64,000 bases of DNA. Origin: RYN-230 sp963717125. Lineage in GTDB: Bacteria > Actinomycetota > Actinomycetes > Streptosporangiales > Streptosporangiaceae. Position numbers and translations under genes: made by a program. The notes beneath the pieces were generated by a model. That model saw only the letters and a program-made list of their open reading frames with translations. It searched no databases and was not told where the DNA came from. Below, piece after piece: positions 35,375 through 43,103 of the stretch. The stretch's first letter is position 1. Each line of letters starts with the position of its first letter. The DNA lies in assembly GCA_963717125.1 (NCBI GenBank), contig CAVQVG010000020.1, positions 558,001 to 622,000 of the forward strand, given 5' to 3'.

Positions 35375-35580
35375 CCGCTGAGCCGATCACCTACTCGATG
35401 ATCCGCGCCGTCCGGGACGAGACGGGCGCCAGCCATGAGGAATGCCGGCAGGTGCTCGAGGAGACCGGTGGCGACGTGGCCGGCGCGGCCGCGCTCTGGT
35501 TCGCCCGCCAGGGAGCTCGCGCCGCCGCCGCGCCCGGTGCACCGCACCGGGACACCGACCCCGCGTCAGGAAGGAACTAG
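35371..35580 (+). CDS. UBA/EF-Ts-N-like small protein, 69 aa
   Basis: ATG overlaps the LivF stop (ATGA). Residues 6-46 (ITYSMIRAVRDETGASHEEC, then RQVLEETGGDVAGAAALWF) match the three-helix UBA-like domain at the N-terminus of elongation factor Ts. The rest of EF-Ts is absent, and the last 20 residues are disordered. This domain binds proteins. Its place between an importer ATPase and a flavin monooxygenase, in a coupled operon, suggests a role in assembling or regulating one of them rather than in translation. Confidence 0.75.
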   Translation: MTAEPITYSMIRAVRDETGASHEECRQVLEETGGDVAGAAALWFARQGARAAAAPGAPHRDTDPASGRN

Positions 35581-35582
35581 CC

Positions 35583-36791
35583 ATGCTCGAGGTGGGGTAC
35601 ACCGATCCAATTCAGTTCTCGTACTGGGCGCCGCTCGGCAGCGGCGGGTTCGTGGTCTCGAAGATCGAGCAGCGGACCGAGTTCAACTTCGCGGCGAACG
35701 CGCGCTACATCCAGGCCGCCGAGCGGACCGGGTTCGACTACGCGCTGATGCCGGCCCGGTACTTCGTCAGTCACGGCTGGCCCTCGCAGTTCGAGGCGAT
35801 GACGACGAGCGCCGGGCTGAGCCAGGTCACCAGCCGGATCAAGATCCTCGCCGCGCTGCACCCGGGCCTCTGGCACCCGGGGATCGTGGCCAAGATGGGC
35901 GCCACCATCGATCACATGTCCGGCGGGCGGTGGGGGCTGAACATCACCACCGGCTGGTTCAAGGAGGAATTCATCGGCTTCGGCGAGCCATGGCTCGACC
36001 ACGACGAGCGCTATCGGCGGTCCGAGGAGTTCATCCGGGTGCTCACCGGGCTGTGGACCGAGGATGAGTTCAGCTTCGCCGGCGACTTCTACCGCATCCA
36101 CGACGCGCCGCTGCGGCCCAAGCCGCTGGCCAAACCGCGTCCCGAGATCTTCCAGGGCGGGAACTCGATGGCCTCCCGCCGGGTCGCGGCCCGGGTCGCC
36201 AACCTCATGTTCATCAACGGCCACACGCTGGAGGAGGCCAGGGCCATCGCGCACAACGTCAAGGGCATGGCGCTGGACGAGGGGCGGGTGGTGAAGGGCA
36301 TCCCGGCATCGGCCGCCAGCTACCGCGCCGACGACCCGTTCGGCCCGTTCGGCTGCGGGCTGAACTGCTTCATCATCTGCCGCGATACCGAAGAAGAGGC
36401 GCGTGACGTCTTCCGGGACATCGTGGCGCACGCCGACTGGGAGGCGATCAACGCGTTTCGGCAGCAGGTGCACGGCGGGGCGGGCAAGTCCTCGGCCGAG
36501 GGCGTCGGGATGTGGGCCGACTCGAAGGGGACCGACTTCGTCCAGCAGAACGACGGCTTCCGCCCGGACATGATCGGCACTCCGGAGCAGCTCGCGGACA
36601 AAATCGAGGCGCTGCATTCCGCCGGGATCGACCTGATCCAGTGCGGCTTCCTGCATTACGAGGAGGACCTGGCCAACTTCGGCGAAAAGGTCATCCCCCT
36701 GGTCCGTGAGCGGGAGAAGCAGCTCGCGGCGGGAGACGGGTTCCGGGTGCGGACGTACCAGAGCGATTTCGCCGCCGCCCCAGCACGGTGA
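35583..36791 (+). CDS. LLM-class FMNH2-dependent monooxygenase, SfnG-like
   Basis: 402 residues from ATG 35583 with AAGGAA upstream; two bases follow the previous stop. Luciferase-like (beta/alpha)8 barrel. GGFVVSKIEQRT near the N-terminus, TTGWFKEEFIGFGEPWLDHD and YRRSEEFIRVLTGLW are close to the wording of dimethylsulfone monooxygenase SfnG, which with FMNH2 and O2 cleaves dimethylsulfone to methanesulfinate. Other members of the group act on alkanesulfonates or pyrimidines, so the substrate is an inference. It needs a separate flavin reductase, which is not in this operon; an FMN reductase gene is at 12563. Confidence 0.82.
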   Translation: MLEVGYTDPIQFSYWAPLGSGGFVVSKIEQRTEFNFAANARYIQAAERTGFDYALMPARYFVSHGWPSQFEAMTTSAGLSQVTSRIKILAALHPGLWHPGIVAKMGATIDHMSGGRWGLNITTGWFKEEFIGFGEPWLDHDERYRRSEEFIRVLTGLWTEDEFSFAGDFYRIHDAPLRPKPLAKPRPEIFQGGNSMASRRVAARVANLMFINGHTLEEARAIAHNVKGMALDEGRVVKGIPASAASYRADDPFGPFGCGLNCFIICRDTEEEARDVFRDIVAHADWEAINAFRQQVHGGAGKSSAEGVGMWADSKGTDFVQQNDGFRPDMIGTPEQLADKIEALHSAGIDLIQCGFLHYEEDLANFGEKVIPLVREREKQLAAGDGFRVRTYQSDFAAAPAR

Positions 36792-36802
36792 AGGGAGAAG
36801 CA

Positions 36803-37297
36803 ATGTCACTGCAGACACTCATCGAGGACAGCCGCAGCGCGATCGACGCCAACCCGGCGCAGGCCGCGGTCAGCTTCACGGTCAGCGGCCAGCTGGTCGG
36901 GCCGACCGAGGTCGCGATCCGCGCGCGCGGCCACCAGGTCACGGTGGACGAGCCGCCCGCGCTGGGCGGCGCCGACGTCGCCGCCAACCCGGTCGAGTAC
37001 GCGCTGCTGGCGCTCGCCTCCTGCCAGGCCATCACCTACCGGTTCTGGGCGGCTCAGCTCGGCATCGCACTCGACAACGTCGAGGTGGTGGCCGAGGGCG
37101 ACCTGGACGTACGCGGCTTCTTCGGCTTCGCCGACGGGGTCCGGCCCGGGTTCACCGCGGTCCGGCTGACGGTCACCCCGAGCGGCCCGGAGGCCGCCGA
37201 GCGCTACAAGCAGCTGGCCGACGCGGTCAACGCGCACTGCCCGGTCCACGACCTGTTCAGCCACGCCACCCCGATCGAGCGCACTCTCGCCGGCTGA
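36803..37297 (+). CDS. OsmC family peroxiredoxin-like protein
   Basis: 164 residues from ATG 36803, with GGGAG five bases upstream, eleven bases after the monooxygenase stop. Both family Cys are present: LLALASCQAITY and NAHCPVHDLF. OsmC/Ohr proteins reduce organic hydroperoxides or act on activated thiols. As the last gene of the importer-monooxygenase operon it may protect against peroxides from uncoupled flavin oxidation or process a sulfur intermediate. A strong hairpin terminator follows at 37309. Confidence 0.88.
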   Translation: MSLQTLIEDSRSAIDANPAQAAVSFTVSGQLVGPTEVAIRARGHQVTVDEPPALGGADVAANPVEYALLALASCQAITYRFWAAQLGIALDNVEVVAEGDLDVRGFFGFADGVRPGFTAVRLTVTPSGPEAAERYKQLADAVNAHCPVHDLFSHATPIERTLAG

Positions 37298-37308
37298 CCT
37301 CGGTCAGT

Positions 37309-37348
37309 GCGGTGCATTGTGCCTCGCCCGCGAGGCACAATGCACCGC
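37309..37348. terminator. Perfect 18-bp hairpin between convergent genes
   Basis: GCGGTGCATTGTGCCTCG (37309-37326) and its exact reverse complement (37331-37348) are separated by only four bases, CCCG. It sits between the 3' ends of the OsmC gene and the convergent reductase gene, so it probably ends transcription from both sides. There is no U-run, as is common in GC-rich actinobacteria. Confidence 0.75.
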
Positions 37349-37363
37349 GCTCACAGCCCGGCC

Positions 37364-37927
37364 CTAGCCGGGCTGGTAGGTGAGGTAGGCGATGCCGCCC
37401 TTGACGGTCTGGGTGTCGAGGAGGCGCATGGGCTTCTTGTCGCTGGTCTCGCCGAAGAGGCGCTGGCCGGCCCCGAGCACGACCGGGAAGATCTTCAGCC
37501 GCAGCTCGTTGACCAGGTCGTGCTCCATCAGCGTGCGTACCAGCTGGAAGCTGGCGGGGACGACGATTTCCCCGGTGAGCTCTTGCTTCAGCGTCGCGAT
37601 CTGGCTGAGCACGTCGCCCTTGAGTACCGTCGAGTTGTTCCAGGCGGCATGGTCGAGGGTCGAGGACACGACGTACTTGGGCAGGCCGTTCAGCCTGTCC
37701 GCCAACTCGCCACTGCGGGAGGGCCAGCGGGCAGCGAACCATTCGTAGCTCCGCCGGCCCAGCAGCCAGGCCGCGGCGCCCCGCGCCTCATCGAGCGCGA
37801 GCTGGTTGAGCTGTGGGCTGTCCCTGATCAGGCCGACCCAGCCGCCGAACTTGAAGCCTTCGTCACCGGCCGGGTCCTGGATGACTCCGTCGAGCGTGAC
37901 GTTGTCGCTCACGACGATCTTTCCCAT
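37364..37927 (-). CDS. RibD C-terminal/dihydrofolate reductase-like protein
   Basis: 187 residues from ATG 37927, with AAGGAGAA upstream. The start GKIVVSDNVTLDGVIQDPAG and the ending LRLKIFPVVLGAGQRLFGE are the standard N- and C-terminal motifs of the YwjB/RibD_C group. LLGRRSYEWFAARW is the dinucleotide-binding region. These are NADPH-dependent reductases of mostly unknown substrate, common near drug resistance genes. The MFS gene lies 26 bases upstream on the same strand, so the two are probably cotranscribed. Confidence 0.9.
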   Translation of the reverse strand: MGKIVVSDNVTLDGVIQDPAGDEGFKFGGWVGLIRDSPQLNQLALDEARGAAAWLLGRRSYEWFAARWPSRSGELADRLNGLPKYVVSSTLDHAAWNNSTVLKGDVLSQIATLKQELTGEIVVPASFQLVRTLMEHDLVNELRLKIFPVVLGAGQRLFGETSDKKPMRLLDTQTVKGGIAYLTYQPG

Positions 37928-37953
37928 TGTGGTTCTCCTTTGTGTTGGCGTTG

Positions 37954-39399
37954 TCAGTCAGCACGGCCGGGGCGGCCGGGGAGCAGGAGCGCCAGCGCCA
38001 GGCCGATCCCGGCCAGCACGGCACAAGCCAGAAAGGCGGACTGGTAGCCCTCGGTCGCGGCGACGAGCGGGTTCGCGCCTTTGTTCGCGGCCAGGTACCC
38101 CTGGGAGCGGGAGACGGCCACGGTCGTGACGATGGCGACGCCGAGCGCCGTGCCGATCTGCAAGGCGGTGTTGCTGAGGCCCGAGGCGAGCCCGGACTCG
38201 TGCCCGGCGACTCCAGAGAGCGCCGCGACCGTGGCGGTCACGAAGGCGAGGCCGATCCCCAGACCGCCGAGGAGCAGTCCCAAGAAGATGTCCGGGAAGT
38301 AGCCGCCGCCAACGGAGACGTGTGTGAGCAGGAGCGATCCCGCGCCCATGAGCGCCATGCCGGTCGCGGCGACCAGGCGGAAACCGGCTTTGAGAACCGC
38401 GGCCTGGCCGGCGATCGCGCCGGCCGTGGCCCCCACCGCGAGCACGACCGAGCTGAGGCCGAATTTGACGGCCGAGTAGCCGAGCACCTGCTGCGCGTAG
38501 AGGGTGAGGACGAACGGCATGCCGATCGCGACGGTGCCGATAAGAACGGTCAGCGCGTCCGCGCCGGCCAGCGTTCGCGAGCGGAAGATGCGGAGCGGCA
38601 CGAGCGGCGCGTGGTGGCGCGACTCGATCAGTGCGAACGCGGCAATGAGCAGGGCCGAGCCGGCCAGCGGGAGAATCGTGCGGAGGTCGCCCCAGCCGGT
38701 GTGCGGCGCCTCGACGACCGCGTAGACGAGCAGAACCAGCGCACCGGTGATGGTGAGCGCCCCGGCGGGGTCGTAGCTTCGCCGCGTGACCGCGGCCCGG
38801 CTCTCGCGCAGGAACAGGGGCGACAGGGCCAGCGCGGCCAGGCCGACGGGGACGTTGATGAAGAAGATCCAGCGCCAGCCGGGGCCGTCGACGAGCGGGC
38901 CGCCGATCAGCCACGCCGTAGTGGCGCCGATACCGCCAAGTGCACCCCAGATCCCGAGCGCCTTGTTCCGCTCCGGGCCCTCGGAAAAGGTCGTGGAGAT
39001 GATTGACAGGGCGGTCGGGGTCATGATCGCTGCGCCAGCGCCCTGGACGACGCGGGCGGCCAGGAGCGCCGCCGGTGACCAGGCGAGCCCACACATCAGC
39101 GACGCGGCCGTGAAGAGCAGCACACCAGCCATGAACACGCGCCGGCGTCCAAGCAGGTCGGCCGCCCGGCCCCCGAGCAGCAGCAGGCCGCCGAAGGTGA
39201 GGGCGTAGCCGCTCAGCACCCATGGCAGGCCTTGTTCCGAGAAGCGAAGATCGGCTCCGATCGAGGGCAGCGCCACGATCGTGATCGTGCCGTCGAGGAG
39301 CACCATGAAGAACGCGCCGCAAAGCAGCGCGAGCGCCCACCAGCGGCGCGGATCGAGAACGGCAGGCGCCGGGCGCACCACCGCTACGGGCGATTCCAT
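37954..39399 (-). CDS. MFS multidrug exporter, DHA2 (14-helix) family
   Basis: 481 residues from ATG 39399; GGAGG lies six bases upstream, and the ATG one codon earlier (39402) is too close. About 14 helices. Motifs: VLLDGTITIVALPSIG in helix 1, GRAADLLGRRRVFMAG, and WRWIFFINVPVGLAAL. Exports drugs or metabolites by proton exchange. A frame extension to 39549 was rejected. Divergent from the ECF sigma gene at 39552, which may control it, and followed by the RibD/DHFR-like gene. Confidence 0.92.
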   Translation of the reverse strand: MESPVAVVRPAPAVLDPRRWWALALLCGAFFMVLLDGTITIVALPSIGADLRFSEQGLPWVLSGYALTFGGLLLLGGRAADLLGRRRVFMAGVLLFTAASLMCGLAWSPAALLAARVVQGAGAAIMTPTALSIISTTFSEGPERNKALGIWGALGGIGATTAWLIGGPLVDGPGWRWIFFINVPVGLAALALSPLFLRESRAAVTRRSYDPAGALTITGALVLLVYAVVEAPHTGWGDLRTILPLAGSALLIAAFALIESRHHAPLVPLRIFRSRTLAGADALTVLIGTVAIGMPFVLTLYAQQVLGYSAVKFGLSSVVLAVGATAGAIAGQAAVLKAGFRLVAATGMALMGAGSLLLTHVSVGGGYFPDIFLGLLLGGLGIGLAFVTATVAALSGVAGHESGLASGLSNTALQIGTALGVAIVTTVAVSRSQGYLAANKGANPLVAATEGYQSAFLACAVLAGIGLALALLLPGRPGRAD

Positions 39400-39551
39400 C
39401 ATCAACCTCCGAAGACGTCTTCCTTCGAACCGTCGGTGATGCATACACCGCGGCGCCGGAAAACTGGGCGTGCGCTGGCCGCCCAGTTCGCCCGCCAGGC
39501 GGTGTACGTACAGAGTGGAAACGCGACCAGGCACGGAAGAAGGTGACACGT

Positions 39552-40568
39552 ATGAGGCCGGTGAGATCTGACCTGATCTCGAGGGCGCGGGCCGGAGACG
39601 GTGACGCGTTCAAAGAGCTGACCGAGCCCCATCGCCGGGAGCTGCAGGTGCACTGCTACCGGATGCTCGGCTCGGTCCAGGACGCCGAGGACACCGTCCA
39701 GGACACGTTGCTGGCCGCCTGGCAAGGCGTCGGCGGGTTCATCGAAGGGCGCGCCTCGCTGCGCACCTGGCTGTACCGGATCGCCACCAACCGGTGCCTC
39801 AACGCGCGTCGCTCGGCCAGCCGGCGGCCCGCCAGGGAGTGGGACGTGGGCAAGGTTGAACCGCCCGAGCCGACCCGCCTCGGCGAGGTCGTCTGGCTCG
39901 AGCCATATCCCGACACCCTGCTCGAGGGTGCGCTCAGCGTGCCGCTCGGCCCGGAGGCCCGCTACGAGCAGACCGAATCCATCTCCCTGGCCTTCGTGAC
40001 CGCCCTTCAGGTTCTGCCGCCTCGCCAGCTCGCCGTGCTCATCTTGCGCGACGTCCTGGGATTTCACGCCAGCGAGGTGGCCGGCATGCTCGACTCGACC
40101 GTTGAATCGGTCAACAGCGCCCTCAAACGGGCGCGCGCCAGCCTGGAGCGCCGTCGGCTGGCCGCCGACCGGGAACCGCCGCCCGCCTCCGGCTCACCGG
40201 CTGAGGATGCGGTCGTCTCGAAGTTCGCCCGCGCGTGGCAGTCGGCCGATCTCGGTGCGCTGGTGGCCCTGCTGACGGACGACGTCTTCATCTCGATGCC
40301 GCCGATGCCCTTCGAATACCAGGGCCGGGACGTCGTGACCCGGTTCTGCGCCAGCCTGTTCGACGCGGGCCGCCGGTTCGACCTCGTGCCGACGCGAGCC
40401 AACGGCCAGCCCGCGTTCGGGGCCTACCTGCGCGCCTCCACCGGCATCCGGCACGGGACCGGCCTGTACGTTCTCACCCTCACCGGTGACCGGATCTGCG
40501 CCATGACCCGCTTCGACAACAGCGTGCTGCCCTGGTTCGGGCTACCGCGATCGCTCCCGAACCGATAG
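39552..40568 (+). CDS. ECF sigma factor with SnoaL-like C-terminal domain, second copy
   Basis: 338 residues from ATG 39552 (GAAGAAGG upstream; GTG 39543 possible). Region 2 has CYRMLGSVQDAEDTVQDTLL, region 4 has LPPRQLAVLILRDVLGFHAS, and the linker holds WLEPYPDTLLEGAL. The last 120 residues form the SnoaL/NTF2-like tail (VALLTDDVFISMPPMPFEY). Same subgroup as the gene at 7071-8129, but clearly diverged. It lies divergently beside an MFS exporter gene. Its 3' end overlaps the small secreted protein gene by 27 bases. Confidence 0.9.
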   Translation: MRPVRSDLISRARAGDGDAFKELTEPHRRELQVHCYRMLGSVQDAEDTVQDTLLAAWQGVGGFIEGRASLRTWLYRIATNRCLNARRSASRRPAREWDVGKVEPPEPTRLGEVVWLEPYPDTLLEGALSVPLGPEARYEQTESISLAFVTALQVLPPRQLAVLILRDVLGFHASEVAGMLDSTVESVNSALKRARASLERRRLAADREPPPASGSPAEDAVVSKFARAWQSADLGALVALLTDDVFISMPPMPFEYQGRDVVTRFCASLFDAGRRFDLVPTRANGQPAFGAYLRASTGIRHGTGLYVLTLTGDRICAMTRFDNSVLPWFGLPRSLPNR

Positions 40569-40853
40569 GACCGCCGGAGCTACCGTGATCTTGTCGATGT
40601 TCGGCGCGTAGTAGGCCGGATCGCCGAACGTGATCGTCTTGGCGCCGGCGTTCAGCCGCGCGGTGACCTCAACCGCGTCGAACTGCTCCCAGCTGTAGGT
40701 GTTCCGGGCGGACACGGTCTCGTTCGTGCCCGCCGGGGTGGCCACGGTGAATGCCCGGTCGATGGTGGCCGCAGCCGAGGCTGGCGCTGCCGGAGGCAGC
40801 GCCAGCCCGGTGAGCGCTAACAGCGCTACTACGGCCGCGCGGATCTTGCGCAT
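40542..40853 (-). CDS. Small secreted protein resembling the end of a CBM35 domain
   Basis: 103 residues. Signal peptide: RKIRAAVVALLALTGLAL, with likely cleavage after PASA near residue 27. The mature part ends with VTARLNAGAKTITFGDPAYY and then APNIDKITVAP, closely resembling the last strands of family 35 carbohydrate-binding modules attached to galactosidases. The N-terminal half of such a module is missing, so it may be a remnant or a minimal binding protein. GGGAG lies five bases before the ATG, and the binding-protein stop is only 16 bases upstream, so it is the last gene of the sugar ABC operon. Confidence 0.6.
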   Translation of the reverse strand: MRKIRAAVVALLALTGLALPPAAPASAAATIDRAFTVATPAGTNETVSARNTYSWEQFDAVEVTARLNAGAKTITFGDPAYYAPNIDKITVAPAVLSVRERSR

Positions 40854-40869
40854 GTTGTCTCCCGCCGGG

Positions 40870-42243
40870 TCAGCCGGCGGAAGCCAGGTCGTCGTTGGCC
40901 TGCTTGGCGGCCGCGCTGACCGCGGCGGCCACGTTCTTGCCGCTGAGGTAGGCCGGCGCGAGCTGGTTGGCGATGTCCAGCTGGGCGTTGTTCATACCCG
41001 GCGTGACCGGCCAGTAGACGACGTGCCACTTCGACTCGGTGAGGAACGGCTGCATGTCGATGCCCTTGCTCTTCCAGTAGCTCAGGAACAGTGGGTCGAG
41101 GCTGGGGATGCCGGGCCAGATGTAGCCGCCGCCGCCGAGGATCTTCTCCGAGGCCGGCGAGCCTAGCCACTGCTCCAGCTCCCACGCGGCCTGCTGGTTC
41201 GGGCTGTGCGAATTGATCGAGTCGATCAGGCCGTTCAGCACGGTCCAGTTGCCGTCCGGGCCGGCCGGGAACGGCAGCACGCCGACCGGGAACTTCACCT
41301 CGGACGGCAGGCCGGACGTGATCCAGTCCCCGGCCTCGATCATGGCCACCTTGCCCTTGGCGAAAGCCTGCACGTCCTCGCTGTTGTTGGCGGCCGCGTC
41401 GGTGCCCAGCGCCGCGCCCGGGACGGCGACGTGCCACTTGTACATCAGGTTGCTCAGGAACTGGAACGTGGACGCCCCGGCCGGGGTGTCGAACGCGACG
41501 TTCTTGGCGTACGGCGCGCTGATCAGCTTGACGCCGTCCTCGGCCAGGTACGGCTCGAAGCCCCACTGCATCTCGTTCGGCATGTCGGTGCCGTAGGTGG
41601 CCACCGAATTGGGGTTGAAACTGGCCGACAGCGCGTTGTGCCCGCTGGTGTCGGTGGTCAGCTCGCGCAGGAACTGGAGCCAGCTGCCCCCGCTGCTGGG
41701 GTTCCAGCTCAGGTTGGCCGGGACCGTGATGTGGTGCTGCTTGAAGTAGTTGACGTTGTAGAAGTAGGCGATCGTGTCCCAGTCCTTGGGCAGCCCGTAC
41801 AGCTTGCCGCCGAACTGGTGCAGGCTGACCAGGGTGGGCAGGTACTGGCTGAGGTTGATGTGCGCGGCCTTGATCTTGGCGGTCAGGTTCTCCATCACGC
41901 CGTCCTTGAGCCAGGACGCGATCATCGGCGTGTTGACCCAGAAGATGTCCGGACCGCCGCCGGAGCTGAATTCCGTGGTCAGCTTGGTCTGGTAGTTGGT
42001 GTACGGGATGGTCTCGATCGTGACGTGGATGTTCGGGTGGGCCTTCTCGAACACGTCGATCGACTTCTGGTAGCCGGGGGTTTCCCCGGTCTGCCACTGC
42101 GCGTAGGTCAGGTTGATCTTCCCGGAGCCTGATCCGCCTGACCCGCCCGGGCTGGACGGGGCGGCCGAGCAGGCGGCGACAGCGAGCAGGGCAGCGCAGC
42201 CGCCCGCGGCGGCTAGCCGGACGGGATATTTTCGCAGGGCCAT
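40870..42243 (-). CDS. Sugar ABC transporter substrate-binding lipoprotein
   Basis: 457 residues from ATG 42243, with GGAG upstream. Lipoprotein signal ending AVAACSAAPSS, then a Gly/Ser linker. Type II (family 1) sugar-binding fold: INLTYAQWQTGETPGYQKS at the N-terminus, GGGPDIFWVNTP and YGLPKDWDTIAYFYNVNYF around the ligand cleft. It captures an oligosaccharide for the two permeases upstream. Given the LacI gene and the alpha-galactosidase next to it, alpha-galactosides such as melibiose or raffinose are likely ligands. Confidence 0.9.
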   Translation of the reverse strand: MALRKYPVRLAAAGGCAALLAVAACSAAPSSPGGSGGSGSGKINLTYAQWQTGETPGYQKSIDVFEKAHPNIHVTIETIPYTNYQTKLTTEFSSGGGPDIFWVNTPMIASWLKDGVMENLTAKIKAAHINLSQYLPTLVSLHQFGGKLYGLPKDWDTIAYFYNVNYFKQHHITVPANLSWNPSSGGSWLQFLRELTTDTSGHNALSASFNPNSVATYGTDMPNEMQWGFEPYLAEDGVKLISAPYAKNVAFDTPAGASTFQFLSNLMYKWHVAVPGAALGTDAAANNSEDVQAFAKGKVAMIEAGDWITSGLPSEVKFPVGVLPFPAGPDGNWTVLNGLIDSINSHSPNQQAAWELEQWLGSPASEKILGGGGYIWPGIPSLDPLFLSYWKSKGIDMQPFLTESKWHVVYWPVTPGMNNAQLDIANQLAPAYLSGKNVAAAVSAAAKQANDDLASAG

Positions 42244-42263
42244 CGGGTTTGCTCCTTTGCAGT

Positions 42264-43103
42264 TCAGCGATTGACGCCGGAGAGCTGGATGGATCGCACG
42301 ATCTGCCGCTGGAACACGGCGAAGATCACCAGCAGCGGGATGAGCGCGACCAGTGATCCCGCCAGCACGAGGTTCCAGTGCTGGACGTAGTAGGACTGCA
42401 GGCCCGCCAGGCCGACGGTGAGCACGGTCTTGTCCGGCGAGTCGGTCACGATCAGCGGCCAGAGGAAGTTGTTCCAGCCGAAGACGAACGCGATCAGGGT
42501 GGCGGTGACGATGATCGGCCGGCCCATCGGCAGCAGGATCCGGGTGAGGATCGTCCACTCCGAGCAGCCGTCGATCCGGGCCGCCGCGAACACGTCGCCG
42601 GGCAGCGACCGGAAGTACTGCCGCATCAGGAAGATCGTGTACGGCGCGCCGAGCACGTACGGGAGGAACAGCGCCCAGTACGTGTTGACCAGATGGACCT
42701 CGCGCATGATCGTGTACAGCGGCACCAGGGTGACGATGTTCGGCACCATGAGCGTGGCCAGGTACACCGAGAACAGCCAGTCCCGGCCGGGGAACTCCAT
42801 CCGGGCGAACGCGTACGCGGCCAGCACGCCGAACGTGACCTGGCCGATGGTGAGCACGATCGTCACCGCGGCCGTGTTCTCCAGGAAGCGCAGGAAGTAG
42901 TCGCTGACCAGGACGGTGCGGAAGTTCCCGGTGTAGAGCGAGTGCGGCGGAGACCAGGGGGCCGTGCCGTACACCCCGGACTCGGGCTTGAACGCGGCGA
43001 AGAACGTGAGCACGTACGGCCCGATGAACACGACGGCGATGAGGGTGAGGCAGAGGTAGAGCCCGGCGTACCGGGACGAGCGCAGGATGGCCGCCACGGT
43101 CAC
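42264..43103 (-). CDS. Sugar ABC permease, MalG/LacG-like
   Basis: 279 residues, six helices. The EAA loop is AARIDGCSEWTILTRILLPMGRPI. It pairs with the MalF-like permease, whose stop overlaps its start by ATGA-type overlap (43100-43103), and with the binding protein 20 bases downstream. No ATPase gene is in the operon; actinobacteria commonly use a shared MsiK-type ATPase encoded elsewhere, which probably applies here. Confidence 0.92.
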   Translation of the reverse strand: MTVAAILRSSRYAGLYLCLTLIAVVFIGPYVLTFFAAFKPESGVYGTAPWSPPHSLYTGNFRTVLVSDYFLRFLENTAAVTIVLTIGQVTFGVLAAYAFARMEFPGRDWLFSVYLATLMVPNIVTLVPLYTIMREVHLVNTYWALFLPYVLGAPYTIFLMRQYFRSLPGDVFAAARIDGCSEWTILTRILLPMGRPIIVTATLIAFVFGWNNFLWPLIVTDSPDKTVLTVGLAGLQSYYVQHWNLVLAGSLVALIPLLVIFAVFQRQIVRSIQLSGVNR

